Positions 23,796 to 32,475 of a DNA stretch of 64,000 bases are shown piece after piece. The stretch is from Lentzea atacamensis (lineage in GTDB: Bacteria > Actinomycetota > Actinomycetes > Mycobacteriales > Pseudonocardiaceae). Both the position numbers and the translations under genes were made by a program. Each line of letters opens with the position of its first letter. Positions within the stretch are counted from its first letter, which is position 1. Where the stretch lies: contig NZ_QLTT01000006.1 of the NCBI RefSeq assembly GCF_003269295.1, positions 124,001-188,000 on the forward strand, in the 5' to 3' direction. The notes beneath the pieces were generated by a model that searched no databases, was not told the origin of the DNA, and was given only the letters and a program-made list of their open reading frames with translations.

Positions 23796-25049
23796 GTGGT
23801 GGCTGTGAACCGGGTTTACATCGCTCAGCTGGCCGGGCTTCCCGTCTTCGGTCCCGACGGCGAACCGATCGGCAGGGCCCGCGACGTCGTGATCAGTCTC
23901 CGGATCGACCGCCAGCCGCCGCGCGTGCTCGGCATGGTCGTGGAACTGGTGACGCGCCGGCGCATCTTCGTGCCGATGCTGCGGCTCACCTCGATCGAGC
24001 CGAACGCCGTCACGCTCGCGACGGGGTCGGTGAACCTGCGGCCGTTCCACCAGCGCGTCAACGAGGTGATGGTGATCGGCGAGCTGCTCGACGCCAAGAT
24101 CCAGCTCGCCGACGGCGGCACGGCGATCGTGGTGGACGCCGCGATGGAGCTCACCCGCACCCGCGACTGGCGGGTGGTCAAGGTGGCCGTCCGCCAACGC
24201 ACCGGCAGGTTCGGCTTCAAGGGCCCCACGCAGGTGTTCCGGTGGGAGGACGTCGGTGGCCTGAGCGTCAACGAGATCGCTGGCCAGCCGCAGGGCGCCC
24301 AGCAACTCGTCGCGGTGTTCGAGGGCATGCGCGCGGCGGACGTGGCGCACGCGCTGCACGAACTTCCGCCCAAACGCCGCCACGAGGTCGCGGACGCGCT
24401 GGACGACGAACGGCTCGCCGACGTCATCGAAGAACTGTCCGAAGAGGACCAGAAGGACATCCTGTCGCACCTGGACGAGGAACGCGCCGCGGACATCCTG
24501 GAGGCGATGAACCCGGACGACGCGGCCGACCTGCTCGGCGAGCTGTCCGAGGGCACCAAGGACAGGCTGCTCGAGCTGATGGAGCCGGAGGAGTCCGAAC
24601 CGGTCAGGCGGCTGCTCGAGTACTCGTTCGACACCGCCGGCGGTCTGATGACGCCGGAACCGATCATCCTCACGCCGGACGCGACGATCGCGGAAGCGTT
24701 GGCACGGGTGCGAAATCCCGACCTGACACCGGCGCTGGCGTCGATGGTCTTCGTGTGCCGGTCCCCGTCCGCGACACCGACCGGCCGCTATCTCGGCTGC
24801 GTCCACATCCAGCGACTGCTGCGCGAGCCGCCGTTCGACCTGGTCGCGGGCGTGCTCGACTCCTCACTGGTGCGGCTGCCGCCATCGGCCTCGCTGAGCG
24901 ACGTCACCCGCTACTTCGCCACCTACAACCTGGTGTGCGCACCGGTCACCGACGACGACGAGCACCTGCTCGGCGCGGTGACCGTCGACGACGTGCTGGA
25001 CCACCTGCTGCCGGACAACTGGCGCGAGACGGGACTGAGCCATGCCTGA
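23796..25049 (+). CDS. PRC-barrel/MgtE-N/CBS protein without membrane domain (Rv1232c type)
   Basis: A 417-residue soluble protein. The N-terminal PRC-barrel-like domains (LPVFGPDGEPIGRARDVV) are followed by an MgtE N-terminal superhelical domain (repeats of DELADVIEEL type, residues about 160-280) and a CBS pair (TPEPIILTPDATIAEAL, GAVTVDDVLDHLLPDNW). The membrane channel of true MgtE is absent. In MgtE the N and CBS domains sense cytosolic Mg2+; here they may regulate another protein. The GTG start is ambiguous among 23796 and 23799-23805. It overlaps the DUF1003 gene by 8 nt, as in M. tuberculosis Rv1232c-Rv1231c. Confidence 0.83.
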   Translation: MVAVNRVYIAQLAGLPVFGPDGEPIGRARDVVISLRIDRQPPRVLGMVVELVTRRRIFVPMLRLTSIEPNAVTLATGSVNLRPFHQRVNEVMVIGELLDAKIQLADGGTAIVVDAAMELTRTRDWRVVKVAVRQRTGRFGFKGPTQVFRWEDVGGLSVNEIAGQPQGAQQLVAVFEGMRAADVAHALHELPPKRRHEVADALDDERLADVIEELSEEDQKDILSHLDEERAADILEAMNPDDAADLLGELSEGTKDRLLELMEPEESEPVRRLLEYSFDTAGGLMTPEPIILTPDATIAEALARVRNPDLTPALASMVFVCRSPSATPTGRYLGCVHIQRLLREPPFDLVAGVLDSSLVRLPPSASLSDVTRYFATYNLVCAPVTDDDEHLLGAVTVDDVLDHLLPDNWRETGLSHA

Positions 25050-25527
25050 ACTGCTGCCGCGGCGCCGGCTCGACCAGCCTCGTGAGCCACGCGGCTTCCG
25101 CCTGTCGATCGACCCCGACGCGTTCGGTCAGTTCTCCGAACGGCTCGCGCGCTTCCTCGGCACGGGCAAGTTCCTGTTCTGGCAGACGCTGCTCGTGGTC
25201 GCCTGGATCGCGTTGAACCTGTTCGCCGTGACCCTGCAATGGGACCCGTACCCGTTCATCCTGCTGAACCTGGCGTTCTCGACGCAGGCCGCTTACGCCG
25301 CGCCGTTGATCCTGCTGGCGCAGAACCGGCAGGACGACCGGGACCGGGTGTCGCTGGAGGAGGACCGCGCGCGGGCGGCGCAGACCAAGGCGGACACCGA
25401 GTTCCTGGCCCGTGAGCTCGCGGCCTTGCGGCTGGCGGTGGGCGAGGTGGCGACGCGGGACTTCATCCGGGGTGAGCTGGAGAAGCTGGTGAGGGAGCAG
25501 AACAACGTCCGGAAGGTCCGGCAGTGA
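25042..25527 (+). CDS. DUF1003 membrane protein (Rv1231c type)
   Basis: A 161-residue DUF1003 protein: a Pro/Arg-rich N-terminus, two membrane helices (FWQTLLVVAWIALNLFA and a second helix after the conserved DPYPFILLNL), the conserved APLILLAQNRQ, and a charged coiled C-terminal tail. ATG at 25042 lies inside the end of the MgtE-N/CBS gene, an 8-nt overlap that implies a complex. The pair may form a Mg2+-responsive membrane regulator or channel; this is inference from the partner. Confidence 0.85.
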   Translation: MPELLPRRRLDQPREPRGFRLSIDPDAFGQFSERLARFLGTGKFLFWQTLLVVAWIALNLFAVTLQWDPYPFILLNLAFSTQAAYAAPLILLAQNRQDDRDRVSLEEDRARAAQTKADTEFLARELAALRLAVGEVATRDFIRGELEKLVREQNNVRKVRQ

Positions 25528-25542
25528 CGGTTGTGCCCGGCG

Positions 25543-25941
25543 TCACACGCTGATCTGTCCGCTCTCGACCAGATCTGACAGAACCTCGTGGATCGCGGGT
25601 GCCGTCTCGGCGTGCGACCGGTACTCGTCGCGCGTCACGTAGGTCAGTTCGGCGATCTCGCTCGTGGGCTGCGGCGTGCCCAGCAGATCAGCCGTGAAGC
25701 ACGTCATGTCGACCATCGCGCCCTCGCCCTCCCCGTAGGCGGGTGCGACGTAGCGCTTCAGCACCGACGGCTGCTCCAGCTCGATCCCGAGCTCCTCCCT
25801 GACCTCCCTGCGCAGGGCGTCGGCGGGGGACTCACCCGGTTCGATCTTGCCGCCGGGGAGGTAGAAGGCCTTCTTGTTGCGTGCGCGCACAACGAGGAGG
25901 CGGCCAGCCTCGACGTGCACAAGTCCCACCACGGTGATCAC
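25543..25941 (-). CDS. NUDIX hydrolase
   Basis: A 132-residue NUDIX protein. The box is complete: GGKIEPGESPADALRREVREELGIEL. GTG at 25941 overlaps the MarR stop by GTGA and has the family's first strand (VITVVGLVHV) directly behind it; the longer frame is discarded. Coupling to a MarR regulator suggests stress-regulated nucleotide sanitising. The substrate is not predictable. Confidence 0.85.
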   Translation of the reverse strand: MITVVGLVHVEAGRLLVVRARNKKAFYLPGGKIEPGESPADALRREVREELGIELEQPSVLKRYVAPAYGEGEGAMVDMTCFTADLLGTPQPTSEIAELTYVTRDEYRSHAETAPAIHEVLSDLVESGQISV

Positions 25942-26435
25942 GGATACACGTCGTCCGCTGCCAGGCGGTCGCACGTGCGGCCGAAGGCCTCGAGCTCACC
26001 AGGCCCGAAGCTCTCCCCGAAGTGTTCGGCGACGCCCGCGAGGTGGGTCGCGGACGCGCTGCGCAGACGTTCCGCGCCGAGCGGTGTGAGCACGGCCACG
26101 ATGCCGCGTCCATCACCGTCAGCGCGTTCCCGACCGACCAGGCCGGCGCGTTCCAGGCGGTCCACCAGGCGGGTCACGCCGGATCGGGACAGCAGGACGG
26201 CGTCGGCCAGTTCTGTCATGCGCATGCGCATGGAAGGCGACTCGGCCAGTTGAACCAGCACGTCGTACGCCGCGAGCGATAGGCGCTGCTCAGCAATCAG
26301 TTCGGCCTCGAGGACCCTCGTGATCCGTGCATGCGCGCGGAGGAACGATCGCCACACCCCTAGCTCGACACGGGTGGGCAACCGGGAACTACCCGATTCC
26401 GGCACGGACGTCGATGTTACGGACAGCTCCGACAC
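25938..26435 (-). CDS. MarR family transcriptional regulator
   Basis: About 165 residues with a winged helix typical of MarR: LAAYDVLVQLAESPS, MTELADAVLLSRSGVTRLVDRLERAGLV and the GRGIVAVLTPLG wing. The start is uncertain between GTG at 26435 and GTG at 26405. It is divergent from mrp with about 75 bp between, so it may control both itself and mrp. The region holds an ACCGGCCGGT palindrome at 26466-26475. It is coupled to the NUDIX gene. Confidence 0.82.
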   Translation of the reverse strand: MSELSVTSTSVPESGSSRLPTRVELGVWRSFLRAHARITRVLEAELIAEQRLSLAAYDVLVQLAESPSMRMRMTELADAVLLSRSGVTRLVDRLERAGLVGRERADGDGRGIVAVLTPLGAERLRSASATHLAGVAEHFGESFGPGELEAFGRTCDRLAADDVYP

Positions 26436-26508
26436 CGCTACGACCTGGGCCTGTGCTCTCAAGTGACCGGCCGGTAGGACACGGGCGAACCGGACGTAGC
26501 ATGGCTGG

Positions 26509-27654
26509 GTGACCACCACGCAGCCCCTCCCCACCGTCGAGGACGTCCGCAAGGCGCTCGCCGGTGTGCAGGACCCCGAAATCCGCCGTCCGATCACCGA
26601 GATCGGCATGGTCAAGGACGTCGAGGTGGGCGCGGACGGTGCCGTGGTCGTCGGGGTGTACCTGACGGTCGCGGGCTGCCCGATGCGGGACAAGATCACC
26701 AAGGACGTCACCGGTGCCGTGCAGGCGCTCGACGGCGTCACCTCGGTCAGGGTCGACCTCGACGTCATGAGCGACGCCCAGCGCACCGAGCTGCGCAAGA
26801 CGCTGCGCGGTGGCGCCGAGGAGCCGGTCATCCCGTTCGCCCAGCCCGGCTCGCTGACGCGCGTGTACTGCGTCGCGTCCGGCAAGGGCGGCGTCGGCAA
26901 GTCGTCGGTCACGGTCAATCTGGCCGTGGCGATGGCCGAGCGCGGGTTGTCGGTCGGCATCGTCGACGCGGACATCTACGGCCACTCGATCCCGCGCATG
27001 CTGGGCGTCGACGGTCGTCCCACGCAGGTCGAGAAGATGATCATGCCGCCGCAGTCGCACGGCGTGAAGGTCATCTCCATCGGCATGTTCACGCCGGGCA
27101 ACACGCCCGTGGTGTGGCGCGGGCCGATGCTCCACCGCGCGTTGCAGCAGTTCCTCGCGGACGTGTTCTGGGGTGACCTGGACGTGCTGCTGCTCGACCT
27201 GCCGCCGGGCACCGGTGACGTGGCGATCTCGGTGGCGCAGCTGGTGCCGAACGCCGAGATCCTGGTCGTGACGACGCCGCAGCAGGCCGCCGCCGAGGTG
27301 GCCGAGCGGGCCGGGTCGATCGCCCTGCAGACCCGTCAGCGGGTCGCGGGCGTCATCGAGAACATGTCGTGGATGGAGATGCCCGACGGCTCGCGCATGG
27401 AGGTCTTCGGTTCCGGCGGCGGCGCGGCCGTCGCGGAGTCGCTGTCCAAGACCATCGGGTCCGAGGTGCCGCTGCTCGGCCAGGTGCCGCTCGACCCGCG
27501 GCTGCGGGAGAACGGCGACACGGGCACGCCCATCGTCAAGGCGGTGCCGGAGGCGGCAGCGGCTCAGGTGCTGGCGGACGTCGCCAAGAAGCTGACCGTG
27601 AAGTCGCGCGGCCTGGCGGGTCGTCTGCTCAACGTCTCCCCCGCGGGTCGCTAG
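26509..27654 (+). CDS. mrp: Mrp/NBP35-type Fe-S carrier ATPase
   Basis: A 381-residue Mrp (ApbC) protein, which binds and transfers Fe-S clusters. An N-terminal DUF59/MIP18 domain (about residues 8-90) is followed by the deviant Walker A GKGGVGKSS, DADIYGHSIPRMLG and LLDLPPGTGD. The usual C-terminal CxxC cluster ligand is not obvious: the segment reads IENMSWMEMPDGSR where many homologues have MSxFxCPxC. This CxxC-less form may be the lineage norm. GTG start at 26509. Equivalent to Rv1229c in the conserved order. Confidence 0.88.
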   Translation: MTTTQPLPTVEDVRKALAGVQDPEIRRPITEIGMVKDVEVGADGAVVVGVYLTVAGCPMRDKITKDVTGAVQALDGVTSVRVDLDVMSDAQRTELRKTLRGGAEEPVIPFAQPGSLTRVYCVASGKGGVGKSSVTVNLAVAMAERGLSVGIVDADIYGHSIPRMLGVDGRPTQVEKMIMPPQSHGVKVISIGMFTPGNTPVVWRGPMLHRALQQFLADVFWGDLDVLLLDLPPGTGDVAISVAQLVPNAEILVVTTPQQAAAEVAERAGSIALQTRQRVAGVIENMSWMEMPDGSRMEVFGSGGGAAVAESLSKTIGSEVPLLGQVPLDPRLRENGDTGTPIVKAVPEAAAAQVLADVAKKLTVKSRGLAGRLLNVSPAGR

Positions 27655-28097
27655 GAGCCGGATCGCGAACTCAGGGCGCGCGCCATCTCGACCTGCCACT
27701 CGGCCTCTGTCAACGGTGGCGGCTCTTCGGCCTGCACGAATCCCTGCGGAGCGCCCAGTTCACGCATCAGCCGGACCAACCACTTCTCGGCCATCGTCAT
27801 CGCTGCGTCTTCATCCGGTTCGAGGTCGACCGACACGCCCAGGACGACACCCGAGTCCCGGGGGAACGCGAGCATCACGAAGCTCAGGCCGGTGTCGCGG
27901 ACTCCGCTGGACGGCGAGGCGTACAGCGTCTCGCCGGACGGAGAGCCGGAAAGACCAGCTCGCAGGATGTCGGAGGCGTTCTCCGACAACCACGCGGCCG
28001 ACTCCCGCCAGCTCGTCACGTGGGCGTCGAGGAAGCTCTCCAGTCGAAGCCGGTCCAGGTGCGGTAACCGCACGTAGACGTCCGGACAAGGTGCCAT
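27651..28097 (-). CDS. Hypothetical protein next to mrp
   Basis: A 148-residue soluble protein. The N-terminus (PDVYVRLPHLDRLRLESFLDAHV) and the middle (LSFVMLAFPRDSGVVLGVSVDLE) suggest a small alpha/beta fold. I recognise no family. ATG at 28097; the 3' end overlaps mrp by 4 bp. It lies 25 bp downstream of tatB on the same strand, so it may be the last gene of the sigE-rseA-htrA-tatB transcript. Confidence 0.6.
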   Translation of the reverse strand: MAPCPDVYVRLPHLDRLRLESFLDAHVTSWRESAAWLSENASDILRAGLSGSPSGETLYASPSSGVRDTGLSFVMLAFPRDSGVVLGVSVDLEPDEDAAMTMAEKWLVRLMRELGAPQGFVQAEEPPPLTEAEWQVEMARALSSRSGS

Positions 28098-28122
28098 GCG
28101 ACCTGCCCGGCCACTCGTCCGC

Positions 28123-28494
28123 TCAGGTCGCGTCCGGGTCGTACGGCGGGCGCTCGCCAGGTGCGAGCGGCCGCTGCTCGGGCGCGGACGGCGTGGCCGG
28201 CGTCGGATAGCCGTTCGACTTGGGCTCCGGGTCGTCGAACAGGTGCTTGGTGACCGCGCGCTTCGGGTCGAAGTTGCGCAGCTCCCGCAGGTCCTCGAGG
28301 GGCTTGCGGAGCTGCTCGAACTCCGGCCCCATCTCCTGCTTGAGCTGTTCGCGCGCGCCCGTCGCGTACTCACGGACCTGGCGCACCGTCTTGCCGAGCC
28401 AGGCCGCGGCGGACGGCAGGCGTTCGGGCCCCAGGACGAAGAGACCCGCGACGACGATGATGAGGATCTCTACCCATCCGATGCTGTCGAACAC
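28123..28494 (-). CDS. tatB: Sec-independent translocase subunit TatB
   Basis: A 123-residue TatB. The N-terminal membrane helix (FDSIGWVEILIIVVAGLFVLGPERLP) with the Glu and the GPxxLP hinge is followed by an amphipathic helix and a Pro-rich acidic tail. TatB with TatA/TatC exports folded twin-arginine proteins. It starts 17 bp after the htrA stop, in the sigE-rseA-htrA-tatB order known from mycobacteria. Motifs and length are standard. Confidence 0.92.
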   Translation of the reverse strand: MFDSIGWVEILIIVVAGLFVLGPERLPSAAAWLGKTVRQVREYATGAREQLKQEMGPEFEQLRKPLEDLRELRNFDPKRAVTKHLFDDPEPKSNGYPTPATPSAPEQRPLAPGERPPYDPDAT

Positions 28495-28511
28495 AGGTCT
28501 CAGCCTACTTC

Positions 28512-30032
28512 TCAGTCGCTCTTGAGTGTCACGTCGAGTTTGAGTTCACGACCCTGACGGGCGAGCGTGACCTGGACCGTCTGGCCGATCTCGTGCTCGC
28601 GGACGGCCACCACCAGCTCGGCAGCGTTGCGGACCATGCGGTTGCCCACCTTGGTGATCACGTCGCCCTCCTGGATGCCCGCGGCGGCCGCGGCTCCTCC
28701 GGCGGGAACGTTCTGCACCTGTGCGCCCTCGGAGGTCTCGGCGGACACGGACTTGACGTTGACGTTCATGTCCGCGTGCTTGACCTGCCCGCTGCGGATC
28801 AGCTCCTGGCTGATCTTGCGGGCCTGGTTGCCGGAGATCGCGAAGCCCAGGCCGACGGAACCGCCGGTCTCGGTGCGGATCGAGGAGTTGATGCCGACCA
28901 GGGCACCGCGCGAGTCGACCAGCGCGCCACCCGAGTTGCCGGGGTTGATGGCCGCGTCCGTCTGGATCGCGTCGTAGGTGACCTGCGGGCCGCCGTTCTC
29001 GCCCGCCGCCGTCACGGGCCGGTGCAGCGCGGAGACGATGCCCTCGGTGACGGTGTTGGACAGCTGCAGCGGCGAGCCGATGGCGATCACGCTGTCGCCG
29101 ACCTGGAGCTCGTCGGAGTTGCCGAACTGCAGGACCGTCGGGTTCGTGACCTCGACCTTGATCACGGCGAGGTCGGTCTTGGGGTCGCGGCCGACGACGC
29201 GGGCCTGGGCGCGCGTGCCGTCGGTGAAGACGGCGCTGAGCTTTGCCGACGAGTCCTGGGCCGCCGGGGCGACGACGTGGTCGTTGGTGAGGATGTAGCC
29301 GCCCGACTCGATGACGACGCCGGAACCGACGCCCGCCACGTTGGCGCCCTTGAACTCGATCGACACGACGCTCGGCGTGACGCGCTTGGCGATGTCGGAG
29401 ATCGAACCGGCTGGGCGTTCCTTGCCCTCGGTCACCTCGGCCAGCGTGACCGTCGAGTCGGTCAGCGGGTTGCCGGCGCGGCCGATCAGCCACCCGACGA
29501 GGCCACCGGCGGCACCGACGAGCAGTGCCACCAGCACCAGCGCCGTGAGGGCCGTCGGCTTCACGCGACGGCCGAACAGCAGCTCGGGAATGCTCAGCTG
29601 CGGACCGGGCTCCTGCTTGCGCTCGGGTTCGCCCGGTGGGTCCTCGCCCACGGCGGGCGGGCCGATCACGGCGCCGGACGCGGGATCGCGCCACGGGTCA
29701 CCGGCGGGCTTGTCACCCCAGAAGACGGGGTCGATGTCCGGATCCGGCTCGCTCACCGGCTGCGGCGGGCGCTGCAGCAGCTCGGACGAACCCTGGCGGC
29801 CGAACGCGGTCGCGAGGGACTCGGGAGGCGGCGGCGCCGACTGAACGGAGGGGACGGGCACGTCGCGCGTGGCGAACGCGCCGGAGACACCTTCCGGGCG
29901 GCCGAACGCGGTGGCGTACGCGGGGTCGACCGGCGGCTGCACCAGGGGCCGTGGCCGGAGCCTGCGATGCGCTCCGTCGTCCACTCCGGAAACGGGTGTG
30001 GGCGTCTGGCCGTTGGGCGACTGCTGGCTCAT
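28512..30032 (-). CDS. htrA: HtrA/DegP-type serine protease with PDZ domain
   Basis: A 506-residue membrane-tethered HtrA. The first 160 residues are a disordered Pro-rich cytoplasmic part, then one membrane helix (about 161-184), a trypsin-like domain with triad His252 (TNDHVV), Asp287 (KTDLAV), Ser367 (PGNSGGAL), and a C-terminal PDZ domain from about residue 410. It degrades or refolds damaged envelope proteins. It follows rseA by 65 bp, matching Rv1223. In M. tuberculosis HtrA is essential and under SigE-linked control. Confidence 0.92.
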   Translation of the reverse strand: MSQQSPNGQTPTPVSGVDDGAHRRLRPRPLVQPPVDPAYATAFGRPEGVSGAFATRDVPVPSVQSAPPPPESLATAFGRQGSSELLQRPPQPVSEPDPDIDPVFWGDKPAGDPWRDPASGAVIGPPAVGEDPPGEPERKQEPGPQLSIPELLFGRRVKPTALTALVLVALLVGAAGGLVGWLIGRAGNPLTDSTVTLAEVTEGKERPAGSISDIAKRVTPSVVSIEFKGANVAGVGSGVVIESGGYILTNDHVVAPAAQDSSAKLSAVFTDGTRAQARVVGRDPKTDLAVIKVEVTNPTVLQFGNSDELQVGDSVIAIGSPLQLSNTVTEGIVSALHRPVTAAGENGGPQVTYDAIQTDAAINPGNSGGALVDSRGALVGINSSIRTETGGSVGLGFAISGNQARKISQELIRSGQVKHADMNVNVKSVSAETSEGAQVQNVPAGGAAAAAGIQEGDVITKVGNRMVRNAAELVVAVREHEIGQTVQVTLARQGRELKLDVTLKSD

Positions 30033-30097
30033 CTCTCCCCGAGTTTTCCGCTAGGAGTGCTGAACTACAGCGTGCCCCACGAACAGTGAAATGACTG

Positions 30098-30631
30098 TCA
30101 GGGGGTGGTCGCGAAGACCGCGCCGGCGTTCTGCGGCACGAAGGAAGGCGCGGCGGGCGGGTCGCTCTCCGGCGTGGTGAACGCGAGCGCGCCGAGCAGC
30201 ATGCCGCTCACGACGACACCGGCACCCTGGCGGGCTCTGCGGCCGCTGAACCAGCCGTTGCTGCCCAGGGGCCGGGACGAGCCCAGCACCGGACCCGCGC
30301 CGAACGCGGGCTTGTCGGTGCGTTGCACGGCGACGAACTGACCGTCCTCGGTGATCGCGAGCCCGTCCGGAGCGGACGGCAGGTCGACCTCCTGCGGGAT
30401 GGCACCGAGCCTGTCGAGCAGCGACGCCGACGCCGTGGGGGCGCTGGCGGTGCGCACGGCTGCGCGCGCCTGCTGCTGCGTGTAGGTCTCGAAAGCGCAG
30501 AAGCCGCAGCGCTGGATGTGCGCTGAGGCTCGCTCATGTGCGACCGAGGACAGCTCTCCGTCCACGAACGCGACCACGGCATCCGGCAACAGGTGCTGCT
30601 CAGGCAGGCCCCAACCACGGAGGTCGGTCAT
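30098..30631 (-). CDS. rseA: Anti-sigma-E factor RseA
   Basis: A 177-residue zinc-associated anti-sigma factor. The N-terminal anti-sigma domain carries the ZAS motif HIQRCGFC (HxxxCxxC) with an upstream His (HER), and a middle region precedes one weakly hydrophobic stretch (GAGVVVSGMLLGALAF), which may be a membrane anchor. The start overlaps the sigE stop by ATGA, so the ratio of sigma to anti-sigma is set by coupling. Mycobacterial RseA is phosphorylated by PknB and degraded by ClpC1P2 to release SigE. Confidence 0.88.
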   Translation of the reverse strand: MTDLRGWGLPEQHLLPDAVVAFVDGELSSVAHERASAHIQRCGFCAFETYTQQQARAAVRTASAPTASASLLDRLGAIPQEVDLPSAPDGLAITEDGQFVAVQRTDKPAFGAGPVLGSSRPLGSNGWFSGRRARQGAGVVVSGMLLGALAFTTPESDPPAAPSFVPQNAGAVFATTP

Positions 30632-31230
30632 GCAGAGTCCTCCAGCAACGATTCCTGACGACGGCGTTCGAGCGCGACCTTCAGAGCCTGGCGGCCCCGA
30701 TGGATCCTGCTCCTCACGGTACCCATCTTCACCCCGAGCGTGGCACCGATCTCCTCGTAGGAGAGTCCTTCCACGTCACACAGGACCACCGCGGCGCGGA
30801 ACTCCGGCGGGAGCTCGTCCAGCGCGGCCTGCAGGTCGGGGTCGAGATGGTTCTCGTCGTAGATCTCTTCAGGGGACAGGTCGTCACCCTCAAGGCGGTC
30901 GTTGTCCTCGGGCAGCGCCTCCATGCGAACGCGGCTGCGGCGGCGAGCCATGTCGAGGAAGAGGTTGGTGGTGATGCGGTGCAGCCACCCCTCGAAGGTG
31001 CCCGGCTTGTACGACGCGAGCGACCGGAAGACGCGGATGAAGGTCTCCTGCGTCAGATCCTCGGCGTCGTGCTGGTTGCCGGTAAGGCGGTATGCGAGCC
31101 GGTAGACCCTGTCCGCGTGCTCGCGGACGATGGCGTCCCACGAGGGCGGCGTCCAGTCGGCCGTCTCGATGGGCGCGACGGCCTCCGGCGAACTCGACTG
31201 CGTGCGCATCAGGTGTTTCGGCACCTCCAT
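30628..31230 (-). CDS. sigE: ECF sigma factor SigE
   Basis: A 200-residue ECF sigma factor. Region 2: RVYRLAYRLTGNQHDAEDLTQETF and FEGWLHRITTNLFLDMARRR; region 4: LPPEFRAAVVLCDVEGLSYEEIG then GTVRSRIHRGRQAL. Both are nearly identical to M. tuberculosis SigE. The start is uncertain: ATG 31230 (used) or ATG 31209, which has GGAGGTG upstream; the frame is open to 31392, and mycobacterial sigE also uses several starts. A SigE-type promoter sits 30 bp upstream. It controls the envelope stress response with RseA. Confidence 0.92.
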   Translation of the reverse strand: MEVPKHLMRTQSSSPEAVAPIETADWTPPSWDAIVREHADRVYRLAYRLTGNQHDAEDLTQETFIRVFRSLASYKPGTFEGWLHRITTNLFLDMARRRSRVRMEALPEDNDRLEGDDLSPEEIYDENHLDPDLQAALDELPPEFRAAVVLCDVEGLSYEEIGATLGVKMGTVRSRIHRGRQALKVALERRRQESLLEDSA

Positions 31231-31260
31231 GTGGGCCGCCCGGCGACCCTTATGCGGCTC

Positions 31261-31286
31261 AACGGACGACGGGTCCGGCTTGTTCC
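31261..31286 (-). promoter_or_regulatory. Candidate SigE-dependent promoter of sigE
   Basis: On the minus strand GGAAC (31286-31282), 17 bases, then CGTT (31264-31261). This matches the mycobacterial SigE/SigH-type consensus GGAAC-N16-18-CGTT, which would allow autoregulation, as is known for sigE. The site is about 30 bp upstream of ATG 31230. Confidence 0.5.
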
Positions 31287-31428
31287 CGTCTAGAGCCTGG
31301 CTTCTTGCTGCCTTACCTTCTCCTGCTCCCTTAAAACGATCGTGAGAGCTGGCTGAGAGCACCCTGAGAATCTCGGTTCGGGCCGTGTTCACCCGTTTTG
31401 GCCACGCGGGGCACTAACCTGCTACCCC

Positions 31429-32061
31429 GTGACCACGGAATCGGCCCTGCGGGAGTACGTCGAGCAGTACCTCCCCGAGGACGACGTGCACCTGGCAGCT
31501 CGAGCACGCGGCCAGGAACTGGGCTGTGTGCCCATCGGCGCCGGCGGAGGCGCCGCCCTGCGGTTCCTCGCGACCGCCCTCCAGGCGAAAGCCGTCGTCG
31601 AGATCGGGACGGGCGCGGGCACCAGCGGCCTCTACCTGCTCGCGGGCATGCCCCAGTCGGGCATCCTGACCTCGATCGACGTGGCTCCCGAACACCAGCG
31701 CGCCGCCCGCGAGGCCTACACGGCCGCGGGCATCTCGCCCTCGCGCACCCGCCTGATCATGGGCAAGGCGCTGGACGTCCTCCCCCGCCTGACCGACGCG
31801 GCCTACGACCTCGTGTTCGTCGACGCCTACAAGCCGGAGTACCCGCAGTACCTCGAACACGGCGTCCGCATGCTGCGGCCCGGTGGCGTCATCGCGTTCG
31901 ACAACGTGCTGTGGCACGGCGCCGTCGTCGACCCCAGCAAGCGGGACGAGTCGACCCAGGCGATGCGGGACATCGCGCGCCTGGTGAAGGAGGACGACCG
32001 GCTGGTGCCGGTGATCCTTCCGCTGGGTGACGGTCTTCTGGTCGCCGCCCGCCGTCCATGA
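31429..32061 (+). CDS. O-methyltransferase (Rv1220c type)
   Basis: A 210-residue SAM-dependent O-methyltransferase of the caffeoyl-CoA/catechol class. Motif I VVEIGTGAGTSGLYLL, motif II LTSIDVAPEH, the metal-binding DAYKPEYPQYL and FDNVLWHGAVVDP are present. GTG start at 31429, divergent from sigE, as in M. tuberculosis Rv1220c-sigE. It is a soluble, probably divalent-metal-dependent enzyme; substrate unknown. Confidence 0.87.
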   Translation: MTTESALREYVEQYLPEDDVHLAARARGQELGCVPIGAGGGAALRFLATALQAKAVVEIGTGAGTSGLYLLAGMPQSGILTSIDVAPEHQRAAREAYTAAGISPSRTRLIMGKALDVLPRLTDAAYDLVFVDAYKPEYPQYLEHGVRMLRPGGVIAFDNVLWHGAVVDPSKRDESTQAMRDIARLVKEDDRLVPVILPLGDGLLVAARRP

Positions 32062-32070
32062 GCAATTCGG

Positions 32071-32475
32071 TTGGCCGGCGAGCCGCACCCCGAGGACACG
32101 AACCGAGCCAACGACGTCCGTTCGATCCGCTGGGTGCCGGCGGACGTGAAGCCGCGCAGCTTCCCGAGTTCGATCAACGTCAAGAAGGAGGGCCTGATCC
32201 CGGTCGCGATCCTTTCCACCGCGGAGTTCGACGCCGTGGCGGAGGTCGACCGGACCAGCCTCACCTTCGGGGCGACCGGTCTCGAGCAGGGCTTCGTCCG
32301 GTGTGGATCGCCGGGTGAGGACGTCGACGACGACGGCCGCGCCGATCTGGTGTGCCAGTTCGACACCGCGAAGACCGGCCTGACCTGTGGCATGACGACG
32401 GCGACCCTGATGGGCCGCACGGTCGACGGTCGCCGGTTCGAGGGTCAGGACGACATCAAGCTGACGGGCTGTTAG
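32071..32475 (+). pseudogene. Secreted-type beta domain without signal peptide (probable 5'-truncated gene)
   Basis: Encodes about 134 residues containing a domain common in secreted bacterial proteins: INVKKEGLIPVAILSTAEFDA, then a Ca2+-loop-like DVDDDGRADLVCQF and a Cys-containing end. Exported relatives have a signal peptide; here none exists. The frame opens right after the stop of the O-methyltransferase gene (TGA 32059-32061) and has only TTG at 32071 or ATT at 32065 as possible starts, with no ribosome site. Four Cys residues fit an extracellular protein. It is most likely the 3' remnant of a longer gene, though coupled translation cannot be excluded. Confidence 0.55.

Noticed and set aside
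26466..26475. ACCGGCCGGT palindrome as another member of the TACCGG operator family
   Set aside because: It lacks the outer T/A pair, and such GC-only palindromes are expected by chance in this genome.
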